Of a DNA stretch of 40,083 nucleotides, positions 24,767-32,638 are shown piece after piece. This DNA is from a virus. Made by a program: the position numbers and the translations under genes. Each line of letters begins with the position of its first letter. Position 1 is the first letter of the stretch. The notes under the pieces are model-generated. The model did not search any database, had not been told where the DNA came from, and saw nothing but the letters and a program-made list of their open reading frames with translations. The stretch is from positions 1 to 40,083 of the IMG/VR virus record IMGVR_UViG_3300044491_001150; one strand, given 5' to 3'.

Positions 24767-25373
24767 CTGATACTACCATAAATAAGTTCATAATTAGTCT
24801 TGCGTTGTTCTTTTTAGTACCAAAACCACTTTTCATTGGAGCGTGCCAATAGTTTGCTGGATACAATACTAATCTATTATATCTATTATCTACTATTGTA
24901 TGCGCACTCTCATATATGTTATCTAGCATTTCATTTTTTGAAGATGATACCATTTTTACTCCTTGTGAGTGTATTTCGTTATCAACTTCAAATAATGCTG
25001 TTCCAGAGTGTTTAGGAGGATTGGGAGTTAAGTATAATACACCTGCCCATGCTTTTCCTCCAATTGCTTCTTGTTGTTTTTGTACTCTGTTAGCAACATC
25101 ATGGTGTACCCAGTTGAGTTTTTCTGAGGCTTCAAACCCCATAGTAAAAGCATGACTTCCTGATGTAGTACTAGAAACCCATACTTTTTTGTTTATTGCT
25201 TTTTCAACTAGATTTATTACTCTAATTCTAAGCTCTTGGTCTTGTGTGGAATATTTAGTACGCATCCCTGGATAACTTACTTTTTTAATATTTCCCCAAA
25301 AGAATAATCTATCAAGTGCATTAGCACGCACTTCATCAGGATTAGGTAAAAAATTGTCTATTATTGTAATCAT
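24759..25373 (-). CDS. DUF6445-like / 2OG oxygenase-fold protein
   Basis: 204 residues. It begins MITIIDNFLPNPDEVRANAL, then SSTTSGSHAFTMGFEASEKL and LNWVHHDVANRVQ (an HxD pair), AWAGVLYLTPNPPKHSGTAL, and YNRLVLYPANYWHAPMKSGF with the distal His and an Arg in NNARLIMNLF. This is the double-stranded beta-helix layout, matching the uncharacterised DUF6445 family. Probably a dioxygenase of unknown substrate. It starts 3 bp inside the neighbouring gene. Confidence 0.7.
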   Translation of the reverse strand: MITIIDNFLPNPDEVRANALDRLFFWGNIKKVSYPGMRTKYSTQDQELRIRVINLVEKAINKKVWVSSTTSGSHAFTMGFEASEKLNWVHHDVANRVQKQQEAIGGKAWAGVLYLTPNPPKHSGTALFEVDNEIHSQGVKMVSSSKNEMLDNIYESAHTIVDNRYNRLVLYPANYWHAPMKSGFGTKKNNARLIMNLFMVVSDE

Positions 25374-25579
25374 TTAGATAGTTCATCTAATACATCTATC
25401 CCGCCATCAATTTTGGCAAGATATTCTTTCTTATCATCTAACTGACCTTGTAATAAACTTATTTCTGCTACTAAAGACTCTCTTTGTTTATTTAGATTTT
25501 GTCTAATCATCTCTCTATGAGATAATGTTGTCACAGGCTCTTTGTTTATTCCAAAGAGTTCATTAATGTCTTTGTCCAT
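25370..25579 (-). CDS. Coiled-coil hypothetical protein
   Basis: 69 residues from the ATG at 25579, MDKDINELFGINKEPVTTL, then a long helix with heptad-like spacing (LNKQRESLVAEISLLQGQL). A longer frame reaches 25594. Unknown function. Confidence 0.55.
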   Translation of the reverse strand: MDKDINELFGINKEPVTTLSHREMIRQNLNKQRESLVAEISLLQGQLDDKKEYLAKIDGGIDVLDELSK

Positions 25580-25763
25580 GCATCCGTACTCCATTTAATA
25601 ATTTATACTCATCCCCATTACTTTTTCTAACTACTATAGGTCTTTTACTAAAGTAAAGATTATTTAATCTTTTTTGTATTGCTTTATGTAGTTCTTCTTC
25701 TGTTATGTCTTTTGGGAATACCATAGACATACCATTGACTTCGTACTTAACTAGTTCTGTCAT
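25563..25763 (-). CDS. Small hypothetical protein
   Basis: 66 residues beginning MTELVKYEVNGMSMVFPKD, with a basic middle (YFSKRPIVVRKSNGD). Overlaps both neighbours by a few bases. No family recognised. Confidence 0.5.
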   Translation of the reverse strand: MTELVKYEVNGMSMVFPKDITEEELHKAIQKRLNNLYFSKRPIVVRKSNGDEYKLLNGVRMHGQRH

Positions 25764-26359
25764 TTTGCTGTAATCCTTTCGTCATACCATGCTAGACCTT
25801 CATCCCACCAATGGGGCTTGTCTCGGTGTGACCACTTGGCAAATGTTGCCTTGTCTGTGTGATAATAAAGTCGATAACTGCCTACCACGTCACTCTCATC
25901 TTTGAGGTCGTCTGGCATAGCCATACCAAATGGAGTCTGTCCTAGACGCTCCATATTCTTTGGCTCAGGCAGTTTGTTTACTACTTCTGCTATCGACTTA
26001 TGTTGCTTACCATAACGATAATGATACTCGTCATTCAATGCATTTGCATAACAATGAGTCCATTCAAAGTTGTCAAGAGATGACCTAGTCCATATCGTAC
26101 AAGGATGGTTGTACATCATTGGTAAGTATGGGGTCAATGGTCTTTCTTCCATTGGTAAGTCTTTAATTTTTGCCTTCTCCTCATTGAGGATTTTACTTTC
26201 TTCTTTGTTCAAGGCACGAGGAACAAAGCCAAGTACATGGTCTACCCAGATAGCTGTGCACAAAAGCTGTGCTGCTTCGAGTGGCATCTTCACTATGTGT
26301 TTATCCACATGGTATTCAGCACACTTGTCCATATCTTCATCTAGATAAAATAAGTTCAT
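25760..26359 (-). CDS. Conserved phage protein (DKHIVKM family)
   Basis: 199 residues. The opening MNLFYLDEDMDKCAEYHVD with DKHIVKMPLEAAQLLCTA, plus the later NHPCTIWTRSSLDNFEWTH and YRYGKQHKSI, match a conserved phage and giant-virus family. Members are sometimes labelled pyrimidine dimer DNA glycosylase, a label I cannot confirm. The His/Asp/Lys cluster suggests a catalytic or metal-binding site. It overlaps the neighbouring gene as ATGA. Confidence 0.65.
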   Translation of the reverse strand: MNLFYLDEDMDKCAEYHVDKHIVKMPLEAAQLLCTAIWVDHVLGFVPRALNKEESKILNEEKAKIKDLPMEERPLTPYLPMMYNHPCTIWTRSSLDNFEWTHCYANALNDEYHYRYGKQHKSIAEVVNKLPEPKNMERLGQTPFGMAMPDDLKDESDVVGSYRLYYHTDKATFAKWSHRDKPHWWDEGLAWYDERITAK

Positions 26360-26360
26360 A

Positions 26361-26516
26361 TTATATCCAGCACTTGTATTCTTTACACTCGCCAGTCAAT
26401 GCGTCTACAGATTTACCGCAGACTTCACACGCTCCAATATGCCATGTTTCAAATGACTGTGTTGCAGAGTTCCACATCTGACAAGTTTTGTGTTCTTGTT
26501 GTTCGTTATTTTTCAT
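26361..26516 (-). CDS. Small cysteine-rich protein (leaderless mRNA)
   Basis: 51 residues. MKNNEQQEHKTCQMWNSAT opens it, and GACEVCGKSVDALTGECKE followed by a last Cys makes a zinc-ribbon-like four-Cys set. The ATG at 26516 is exactly the predicted transcription start of the promoter at 26523-26551, so translation would be leaderless. Function unknown. Confidence 0.65.
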   Translation of the reverse strand: MKNNEQQEHKTCQMWNSATQSFETWHIGACEVCGKSVDALTGECKEYKCWI

Positions 26517-26522
26517 ATGTAT

Positions 26523-26551
26523 ATTATACTAAAAATTATAGATGATGTCAA
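26523..26551 (-). promoter_or_regulatory. Promoter giving a leaderless mRNA for the Cys-rich protein
   Basis: Minus strand TTGACA (26551-26546), 17-bp spacer, TATAAT (26528-26523), preceded by AATAGTTC. Predicted start 26516 equals the A of the ATG. Confidence 0.85.
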
Positions 26552-26554
26552 GAA

Positions 26555-26644
26555 CTATTTTTCTGACTTATGGCAGTATGGACATTTCTGCCCAAAGACA
26601 ACGAAAACAATTTGCTTCCTAACTTTGCAGAAGTGTTTCCACAT
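26555..26644 (-). CDS. Tiny zinc-ribbon-like protein (29 aa)
   Basis: The frame begins MWKHFCKVRKQIVFVVFGQ and ends with KCPYCHKSEK, a CxxC knuckle. AGAGGCG lies about 8 bp upstream. An in-frame ATG at 26668 gives 37 residues. It ends inside the upstream sequence of the next promoter. Small size limits confidence. Confidence 0.4.
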   Translation of the reverse strand: MWKHFCKVRKQIVFVVFGQKCPYCHKSEK

Positions 26645-26670
26645 AGTTTCGCCTCTGAGCAGATACATCA

Positions 26671-27047
26671 CTATTTTCCAAATGCTCTGCCTGCTTCGCT
26701 TATACCAAATGCTCCAAGTGTCACTACAACTAATGAGGTATAGATTGTGTCAGAAAACAACAAATCTTGTCCCATAAATGCAGTAATTAAATCACAAGTA
26801 GCAAAAATTATCATGAAGCCGAAAGAGATAAAACCAATAATGGCTTTTTCATTTACATCATTATCATCTAGAAACAAATCCATGAACTTCCGTTTAGGTG
26901 GTGCAAGCCTTTTCTTTGCAGCTTGGGCTTCCATCTTCATTTCTTTGATAGTATCTTCAGACTTATCTAGCTTCTCAATGAGAGCCATATACTTATCTAA
27001 ATCTATCTCAACTTCGTTTCGTGAATTATCACTTCCTTCTGCCATAG
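26671..27047 (-). CDS. Two-span membrane protein, holin-like
   Basis: 125 residues from the ATG at 27047 behind GGAGATACT. A soluble helical N-terminus (IDLDKYMALIEKLDKSEDT) and basic RLAPPKRKFMDLF are followed by two membrane segments, IIGFISFGFMIIFATCDLI and TIYTSLVVVTLGAFGISEA. Two hairpin spans after a cytoplasmic domain suit a holin or pinholin, but it lies 4 kb from the endolysin, so another membrane role is possible. Confidence 0.55.
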
Positions 27048-27053
27048 TATCTC

Positions 27054-27755
27054 CTACGGTCTCCAGTCTAGCCACTCCTCCCTTTTCTTATGGAACCCAT
27101 TAGGTTCATGAAAGTGAAAGGATATGGATATCCTTGGACTTAGAGTTTCTGTGTTATGATACATACCTTTTGGTATATAAAGTAAGTCGCCTGGACTTAA
27201 CACAAAACTCTCTCTTAGAGTAAACTCCCCTTTATGAGGACTCCACTCATTATACATATTCCACTTAACTTGTCCTTCTACATGAAGTAGAAAGTTATCG
27301 GTTGAATCTGCATGAATTGTAAATACGTCTGCATCTTTTTTCCCTGAACAGTACAAGTTTGCCTGTCCTCTACCATAAACTTTTTCAAACTCCTCACACT
27401 GATTCCACATTTCTTTGTTTAAAAACTCGCTGAGAGCTAGAATGAAGGAGTGCCCATTTTTCCAAGCTAGATATCCACTTCTTGCTTGATATTTTGGGTC
27501 TTCTGTTTTACTGTATATATACTTAGGTGCGTCTTTTTTCTTACACCATTTGCCTTTGTCTTCTACTACTTGTAGTTGTGGCATCCTATCATGTCCACCA
27601 ATTCCCCAACTATTACAATACTCATCAAACTGTTTCCAATCAAATAGATAATCAAATATAGGTCTTTCCGAGCGAATAGTAAAATGTTTCTTACCTTTGT
27701 ATTCTTTTAAAAACTGTTCTCTCGTTAGTGGGCTAATAATCTCATCGAAGGTCAT
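27054..27755 (-). CDS. JmjC/cupin-fold oxygenase-like protein (RoxA type)
   Basis: 233 residues. The N-terminal LTREQFLKEYKGKKHFTIR resembles the start of JmjC ribosomal oxygenases. The core FTIHADSTDNFLLHVEGQVKWNMY supplies HxD, and GDLLYIPKGMYHNTETL supplies the distal His. SISFHFHEPNG follows. It would be a 2OG/Fe(II) hydroxylase, with RoxA-like enzymes acting on ribosomal proteins as the best-known relatives. The target is unknown. Interesting beside a phage that also encodes bS21. Confidence 0.75.
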   Translation of the reverse strand: MTFDEIISPLTREQFLKEYKGKKHFTIRSERPIFDYLFDWKQFDEYCNSWGIGGHDRMPQLQVVEDKGKWCKKKDAPKYIYSKTEDPKYQARSGYLAWKNGHSFILALSEFLNKEMWNQCEEFEKVYGRGQANLYCSGKKDADVFTIHADSTDNFLLHVEGQVKWNMYNEWSPHKGEFTLRESFVLSPGDLLYIPKGMYHNTETLSPRISISFHFHEPNGFHKKREEWLDWRP

Positions 27756-28557
27756 AATTCGGTTTCTCCATCATTTTTACTTTCTTAACATAATCCCAAT
27801 AAATCTCCATTAGGTCTTGTCTGGGATGTGTGGAATACCCCCAACTTGTGTAGCGAGGATGCCAAGGTTGTGTACTTAATCCAGTCATATGTAATTGCCA
27901 TATATCTTCTATTGGTCTTTGTGGTCTTTTTGCTATATTCTCATTATCTTTTATCCAAAAATAATCTTTATTGAAATGTCCTTGTGCTAGTTCTTTATAG
28001 TCTGTGACTTGTCCATCGTAAGAGTTCCATCTTGAATCTAAAGTATGGTATAAGTTTTTCTTTGCCCACTCTACATCAGGAGAGTTAGCGTGTATTTGCA
28101 TCCAGTGTTTTTTATAATTACCTTCCCAATTTTTCATTTCATCTATTGGGTCTACAAAATCTTTCATCTTTTCACAATCAAACAGAAGTACACTATCTGC
28201 CCACCAACCATCATCTCTAGTTACTGTATTATCACATAGAAAGTCCCATGCACTTGCCATAGGTTTACCTTCGAGGTCAGTTTCCCACAAGTCTTTAATA
28301 TCTCTAAAATTAATCATATCTACATCTGTATAGATTGCTCTACCTTTAAAGTTGCATAGCTCTGGTACTGCGTATCGAAAACTAGTAAAAGGTGTCCCCC
28401 AATTATTTCGAGTCCATCCCATCTTCTTTGGTCGCATGAAAGTTATGTCTAACTCTGCATCAGTATTCTTAAATAAAGAGAATAGATATACTTGTTCTAT
28501 TATCTTATCTTGTGAATCGCTAGTCCCAATAAATATTTTAATTGCCGTATTCGACAT
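27742..28557 (-). CDS. GT8-like glycosyltransferase
   Basis: 271 residues. IKIFIGTSDSQDKIIEQVYL starts the nucleotide-sugar-binding fold, and FKGRAIYTDVDMINFRDIK contains the DxD motif (D-V-D). A later WQLHMTGLSTQPWHP may complete the donor site. This is the GT-A layout closest to GT8-type enzymes. It overlaps the oxygenase by 14 bp. Sugar and acceptor are unknown. Confidence 0.75.
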   Translation of the reverse strand: MSNTAIKIFIGTSDSQDKIIEQVYLFSLFKNTDAELDITFMRPKKMGWTRNNWGTPFTSFRYAVPELCNFKGRAIYTDVDMINFRDIKDLWETDLEGKPMASAWDFLCDNTVTRDDGWWADSVLLFDCEKMKDFVDPIDEMKNWEGNYKKHWMQIHANSPDVEWAKKNLYHTLDSRWNSYDGQVTDYKELAQGHFNKDYFWIKDNENIAKRPQRPIEDIWQLHMTGLSTQPWHPRYTSWGYSTHPRQDLMEIYWDYVKKVKMMEKPNYDLR

Positions 28558-29062
28558 AAGCTACTAACCCTCCTATTGATTCTGGTATATAAATATGCGA
28601 CCATTTCTTAGAAAATGATTTTTGATGATTTAATTCTAACTTGAGTCTTGTCCACTCTCTTGAATCCCAAGCAAAGGTGTCTAAGTCCTCCACACCCGCT
28701 GCTTTTTGTAATGTCCAATGCTGTTCTGTTTCTTTTACAATTATATTTCCTTTACCTTTTAACTGAATATACGAAGCATTTACTCCTGTTTTCGGTATAT
28801 GAAAGGTTTTAGAAGAACATTTAATTATTTTAAAAGAGTTAATAAAAGAACAGTCTGGAAACTTACTGTTAGCGTGTATCCACTCAAATATACTATCTCT
28901 TTCTTCTCTCCATACAGGAAAAGAATCATTATATACCCATCTAGCTCTATTATACAATACCCAAGCCTCTGCCTTCATAAAGTCAGTATCTCTTACAGGA
29001 TTGTAGTATGCTTGTAAATGTTTTATTAACTTATTTAAACTTTCAGGTTGTTCAATAACCAC
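28538..29062 (-). CDS. Hypothetical protein with a sulfotransferase-like IPKTG loop
   Basis: 174 residues. KTFHIPKTGVNASYIQLK resembles the HIPKTGG phosphosulfate loop of the sulfotransferases at 8476 and 9104 but lacks the second Gly and any 3'-phosphate motif. The remainder (EWIHANSKFPDCSF, SHIYIPESIGGLV) is unrecognised. The resemblance may be chance. It overlaps both flanking genes and sits within the glycosyltransferase/oxygenase cluster. Confidence 0.55.
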   Translation of the reverse strand: MVIEQPESLNKLIKHLQAYYNPVRDTDFMKAEAWVLYNRARWVYNDSFPVWREERDSIFEWIHANSKFPDCSFINSFKIIKCSSKTFHIPKTGVNASYIQLKGKGNIIVKETEQHWTLQKAAGVEDLDTFAWDSREWTRLKLELNHQKSFSKKWSHIYIPESIGGLVAYVEYGN

Positions 29063-29717
29063 TTGATTCTCCTCGTATAAATACTACCACCACATCTCTT
29101 GCTCCAGAGACTAGTGGTGTAGATTCGTGTTCGTGTATTGATGTAAACATAGTAATACTTCCACACTTTTTAATTGTATTAAAGTTGTGTCTAAACTTTT
29201 CCCTGTGTTTAATCCACTTAGGAGGATTACTACTATCCATATAAACGTCTGGATGAGTAAAAGTTTCTGCTACCTTTAAATCTCCTCCCTCATATTCTGA
29301 AGGATGAGTTAATTGTATACTACAACTTATTTTTCTAACTGATTCTTTGTTTAGGAAATTAGACAGACAAGGTCTATGGTCACGATGTGCGGTAAAGAAC
29401 ATACCTTTTTTATCGTATCTTACCCAATTAATTTCGTGTTGATTACGATTTGGGTATAAATGTAAATTATATGACTTTTTATTGTATAATGATACTGCAT
29501 CATATAGTCTATCATAAAATGGAAAAAGTATTTGACTGAGTTTCTTACTATATCTAACAGACAGGTCTCCTTTAGACCACTTAGTACCTGCCATTTTCCA
29601 TTCTCTATTATAGTTTAGTTTTTTAACTTGATTTACTTCTTCTTCAGACAAAAAATCAGGTATGTGACCAACTATGTCAGAGTTTCGTACGCTCAATTGC
29701 AGCTGTAAGTTTTTCAA
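29052..29717 (-). CDS. 2OG-Fe(II) oxygenase, prolyl-4-hydroxylase type
   Basis: 221 residues. KGMFFTAHRDHRPCLSNFL contains HxD, ISCSIQLTHPSEYEGGDLKV the following strand, and GSITMFTSIHEHESTPLVSGARDVVVV the distal His and Arg. It shares the PSEYEGG element with the protein at 19478-20017, so the two are paralogues. It should hydroxylate an unknown acceptor. It overlaps two small genes. Confidence 0.85.
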   Translation of the reverse strand: MKNLQLQLSVRNSDIVGHIPDFLSEEEVNQVKKLNYNREWKMAGTKWSKGDLSVRYSKKLSQILFPFYDRLYDAVSLYNKKSYNLHLYPNRNQHEINWVRYDKKGMFFTAHRDHRPCLSNFLNKESVRKISCSIQLTHPSEYEGGDLKVAETFTHPDVYMDSSNPPKWIKHREKFRHNFNTIKKCGSITMFTSIHEHESTPLVSGARDVVVVFIRGESSGY

Positions 29718-29871
29718 TTTTTTCCTCTAAAATAACTAATCTATCTTCTAATTCTTCTAACCAATCTTCGTTTTCTTCAAATCTTGCTTGTGCTGGTTCA
29801 TTATTATCAAACCAATCTGAGTGTTTTTGCATAGCACTTTTCCAAAATAGCAATCTAAATAGATTAGTCAT
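29677..29871 (-). CDS. Coiled-coil hypothetical protein
   Basis: 64 residues. MTNLFRLLFWKSAMQKHSDW precedes a long charged helix rich in Glu (EENEDWLEELEDRLVILEEK) with heptad spacing. Function unknown. Confidence 0.55.
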   Translation of the reverse strand: MTNLFRLLFWKSAMQKHSDWFDNNEPAQARFEENEDWLEELEDRLVILEEKIEKLTAAIERTKL

Positions 29872-30478
29872 TATGTGATTGGATTATATCTAATGCTTGT
29901 TGAAACTCTTTCCCATACTTCTGTTGAATACTCATGTCAAACATTAAACAAGGTTTGTCTCCTGTATTTTTAACAGCAACCATTGTACTTTCGTCCATAA
30001 GTCCTGCTATACAAGTCCAAGACTTTTGTCCTGATGGATATTGTTTGTGTTTAATTTGTTGAATATGATGTCCTTTGTTCCAAAGAAACGAACCATTACC
30101 ACTATTCCAAATAAATCTTATAGATAGTCTAGGGTCTCCAACTGAATTATGCCAACCTAAGTTTCCCCACTCTGCTGGTAATATGTGGCAAGACTTCCAT
30201 TGAAATAGTTTACCTACTTCCACTTTAAATGAATCTAGTACTAAGTTGCTGGTGTTAAACCACTCGGTAGTCATATATCTTCCAGCGTAGTCTACTCCAT
30301 TAGTTTCTCCCACTCCACTATGATTTTCATCATTCATAGCATTTAACAGACCTCTTAAATCTGCTTTTGGAATTGGGTTTTTCTTAAATGTGTGAGGTAA
30401 TCTAAACATTGCCTCTGCCATAACATCTATTTTAGCTAATACGCCCTTATTTCTTATCTGTATTTCCTTGTGATACAT
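29864..30478 (-). CDS. Hypothetical protein, possible cupin fold
   Basis: 204 residues. AEWGNLGWHNSVGDPRLSI, RFIWNSGNGSFLWNKGH, WTCIAGLMDESTMVAV and DKPCLMFDMSIQQK give a strand-rich core with a lone WH-N-S in place of HxD. It could be a double-stranded beta-helix protein that has lost or altered its metal site. It overlaps the spanin-like gene by 32 bp. Confidence 0.5.
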   Translation of the reverse strand: MYHKEIQIRNKGVLAKIDVMAEAMFRLPHTFKKNPIPKADLRGLLNAMNDENHSGVGETNGVDYAGRYMTTEWFNTSNLVLDSFKVEVGKLFQWKSCHILPAEWGNLGWHNSVGDPRLSIRFIWNSGNGSFLWNKGHHIQQIKHKQYPSGQKSWTCIAGLMDESTMVAVKNTGDKPCLMFDMSIQQKYGKEFQQALDIIQSHND

Positions 30479-30830
30479 TCTCTGTTGTTACCTTGCGATA
30501 GTAAATTACTACCTCTTTGAGTTCACGAATATATCGTTTTAACTCTTGCGTGTTATATGCCATTAATTCATAGTCTGGCACACTCATGGCAAAGAAAACT
30601 ACTTGCCCCTGTTCTTTTTTTACTCTTTCTAAAAACTCGTCTAAGTTTTTATCACTGACTACATACCAATGAGGCTCTTTCAAGTCTATTTCTCTTGGTA
30701 ATACTGGCTGTGCTATCTGCCTTTCTATTGGTTTAGCACTAACCTCTAATGTCTTGGTTGGTAGTAGGCTGCACGACGATACCATCATCAGCAGCGTCAA
30801 TATCCCGACTGTCTTGTTCGATTCCATCAA
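30447..30830 (-). CDS. Lipoprotein, probable outer-membrane spanin subunit
   Basis: 127 residues starting MMESNKTVGILTLLMMVSSC; the VSSC is a lipobox for signal peptidase II. The mature part is helical with KRYIRELKEVVIYYRK. Its start is embedded in the end of the Rz-like gene in another frame, the classic Rz/Rz1 arrangement. It would sit in the outer membrane and fuse it with the inner membrane at lysis. It is longer than most Rz1 proteins and not proline-rich, so an unrelated lipoprotein is possible. Confidence 0.6.
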   Translation of the reverse strand: MMESNKTVGILTLLMMVSSCSLLPTKTLEVSAKPIERQIAQPVLPREIDLKEPHWYVVSDKNLDEFLERVKKEQGQVVFFAMSVPDYELMAYNTQELKRYIRELKEVVIYYRKVTTENVSQGNTDKK

Positions 30831-31149
30831 ATACCTCTTTTGTTGCTTTGTTTGCTCTAGTCTCTATGAGTCCAGGCTTTGCTGCGGCTAACTTAGTTAA
30901 GTTATGCCTTTTAAATATATCAAGATAGCGATTCATTTCTTTCTGTGCTTCTTGACTTTTTTGTTGTAAATCTGTTAATGATTTTGTTTGTAATGCAAAA
31001 TCGTTTTGTAAAGTGCTAATTGCTTCTTCTTGCATTTGTACTGCACTTTCTAACTTAATGTTATTTGCTTTTAGTGTCTGGTTTTCATTCCACAAGAAAT
31101 AACTGCCTAGACCTAATACTAAAATGATTGCTAAAAAGAACTGTTGCAT
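30739..31149 (-). CDS. Rz-like inner-membrane spanin subunit
   Basis: 136 residues. The N-terminus MQQFFLAIILVLGLGSYFLW is a single membrane anchor, followed by a long coiled coil (NIKLESAVQMQEEAISTLQ, DLQQKSQEAQKEMNRYLDI) facing the periplasm. It overlaps the lipoprotein gene by 92 bp and lies two genes from the endolysin, which fits an i-spanin. Confidence 0.75.
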   Translation of the reverse strand: MQQFFLAIILVLGLGSYFLWNENQTLKANNIKLESAVQMQEEAISTLQNDFALQTKSLTDLQQKSQEAQKEMNRYLDIFKRHNLTKLAAAKPGLIETRANKATKEVFDGIEQDSRDIDAADDGIVVQPTTNQDIRG

Positions 31150-31373
31150 TATAACTCCTCTATCTTGTAGTTCAATCCTTCTGCTCCTCGAATCTCTACT
31201 ACCTCTTTGGTTTCAGTTTGAAACTTCAAGTATTTATCTTGTTTATTGAAAAACTTGCGAACTATATAAGTTGCATCATCACCGTCTCCGTATGTGCTGT
31301 TATAACTAACAGTTAACTTATATCTTGTCGAGAAATAACTCAGTATTTTTAACCAAAGTTCTTTCACTTCCAA
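31149..31373 (-). CDS. Hypothetical protein in lysis cassette
   Basis: 74 residues. MEVKELWLKILSYFSTRYKL is followed by strands (DATYIVRKFF, TETKEVVEIRGAEG). No signal or domain recognised. It lies between the endolysin (10-bp overlap) and the Rz-like gene. Confidence 0.55.
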   Translation of the reverse strand: MEVKELWLKILSYFSTRYKLTVSYNSTYGDGDDATYIVRKFFNKQDKYLKFQTETKEVVEIRGAEGLNYKIEEL

Positions 31374-31801
31374 TCCTTTCCTTCGAATAAGTTCGCCTCT
31401 GCTTCTCTACGGCGAATAAGTCCTTCAAGAACTTTACCACCAGCTTTATTCCATCTTTTGATTTGAGCAGGAACGCCCTCGAAGTCACCTGAGTTTACTA
31501 CTTTTAACATAGTTGAGGCATTTAGATTACCATTGCCTAGATTGAATGTCCAACTGACTAATGCGTCAAATTGATACTGTTCTAGTGGTACTGTGACGGC
31601 TGCTTTTACATAGTCTTCGTACTCTACTATTTCTTCTACTAGTAATTCGTCTGCTTCTTCTTGAGTAATTACTTTACCTTCTTCTGCAGTTTTAATATGA
31701 CCATATCCAATAGTCCATACTCCTGCTGCGCATTTATATGCTCCTAATCCACACCCTTCAAAGTGTTTAATTAATTCTAATCCATTTTCTGATATTTTCA
31801 T
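31364..31801 (-). CDS. Endolysin, T4-type lysozyme (GH24)
   Basis: 145 residues from the ATG at 31801 behind GGAGAAGC. ISENGLELIKHFEGCGLGAY supplies the catalytic Glu of the E-8aa-D/C-T triad, and GVWTIGYGHIKTAEEG has the conserved TIGYGH. The remaining helices (FDALVSWTFNLGNGNL) match family GH24 muramidase. It cleaves peptidoglycan between MurNAc and GlcNAc. It has no signal sequence and so depends on a holin. A longer frame reaches 31861. Confidence 0.92.
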   Translation of the reverse strand: MKISENGLELIKHFEGCGLGAYKCAAGVWTIGYGHIKTAEEGKVITQEEADELLVEEIVEYEDYVKAAVTVPLEQYQFDALVSWTFNLGNGNLNASTMLKVVNSGDFEGVPAQIKRWNKAGGKVLEGLIRRREAEANLFEGKDWK

Positions 31802-31853
31802 TTGCTTCTCCAAGCAGGGGAGAGACCGAAGCCTCTCCCACATCGTTGACATT

Positions 31854-31985
31854 CTATACAAGATAGGATAAGTTTACACCTATGATACTTGCACCAAAAC
31901 TGATTAAACAGATTTGGCTTACAGTTTCACAGAACTCTCCATTCTCACATATTGTATCACGAACTTTGATAGCGATTGCTCTCAT
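31854..31985 (-). CDS. Small membrane protein upstream of endolysin, holin candidate
   Basis: 43 residues. MRAIAIKVRDTICENGEFC is followed by a single hydrophobic stretch ICLISFGASIIGVNLSYLV. Its ATG at 31985 lies just downstream of the Hsp20 stop. A one-span protein next to the endolysin is a reasonable class III holin or antiholin candidate, with little direct evidence. Confidence 0.5.
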   Translation of the reverse strand: MRAIAIKVRDTICENGEFCETVSQICLISFGASIIGVNLSYLV

Positions 31986-31986
31986 T

Positions 31987-32367
31987 TTAGTTTATCTCCA
32001 AGACTTTCCTCTTAGAATCTGGAGTTCGTGATAAGTGGATTGTCAGTAATCCGTCTTGTAGATTTATTTTATCTACTAATAGGTCAGCGTTCAGAATAAA
32101 TCTTCGTTCAAAAGATTTTAGACTAAGACCTTGATGAACGAACTGCTCATCATCACCTAGTTTGTGTTCCTTTTTACCCTTGATTTGAAGTTCTTTGTTA
32201 TCAAAAACAATCTCCAATTCATCTTTCTTCCAACCGGGCACTGCGATTTCTATACGATAATCGTTGTTCCCTGCTATTAAGTTATATCTAGGATAGCTAC
32301 TCTCCGTATAAGACGGGAGGTTAGGCATATCCAATCCAAGCCAAAACTTACTTAAATCTATACTCAT
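31987..32367 (-). CDS. Small heat-shock protein (Hsp20/alpha-crystallin)
   Basis: 126 residues from the ATG at 32367 behind GGAGAT. Core: DYRIEIAVPGWKKDELEIVF, LQIKGKKEH, SLKSFERRFILNADLLVDK and GLLTIHLSRTPDSKRKVLEI, the full alpha-crystallin domain with the terminal I-x-I-like motif. It prevents aggregation of unfolded protein. Hsp20 genes are common in T4-like cyanophages. It is driven by the promoter at 32459-32487. Confidence 0.92.
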   Translation of the reverse strand: MSIDLSKFWLGLDMPNLPSYTESSYPRYNLIAGNNDYRIEIAVPGWKKDELEIVFDNKELQIKGKKEHKLGDDEQFVHQGLSLKSFERRFILNADLLVDKINLQDGLLTIHLSRTPDSKRKVLEIN

Positions 32368-32458
32368 TTTTATCTCCATAATTCCTTTTCAGTAAATATT
32401 CACATCTCCTTTCGGTAGATGCACCAATACGTAAGTGAAACCTATCACTTACAAAATA

Positions 32459-32487
32459 ATTATATCAAAAATTAACCTTGATGTCAA
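32459..32487 (-). promoter_or_regulatory. Promoter for Hsp20 and lysis genes
   Basis: Minus strand TTGACA (32487-32482), 17-bp spacer, TATAAT (32464-32459), preceded by AATAGTTC. Predicted start near 32452. Confidence 0.85.
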
Positions 32488-32490
32488 GAA

Positions 32491-32631
32491 CTATTTTTCA
32501 TCATCAAAAGACAGAAGTCCTTTTTCCTCTAAAAAATCAATTGTTCCTCTTATGCCAATCTGTTTTCCAAAGTAGTATGCACCTACTGTAAACCAAATTA
32601 ACACTATTATATTGCTTATATCATTATTCAT
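32491..32631 (-). CDS. Small membrane protein (46 aa, leaderless mRNA)
   Basis: The frame begins MNNDISNIIVLIWFTVGAY and ends FLEEKGLLSFDDEK. One membrane span is followed by an acidic helical tail, a pattern common in small phage proteins. Its ATG is one base from the predicted transcription start of the promoter at 32639-32667. Its stop lies just upstream of the Hsp20 promoter. Confidence 0.65.
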   Translation of the reverse strand: MNNDISNIIVLIWFTVGAYYFGKQIGIRGTIDFLEEKGLLSFDDEK

Positions 32632-32638
32632 AGATAAT

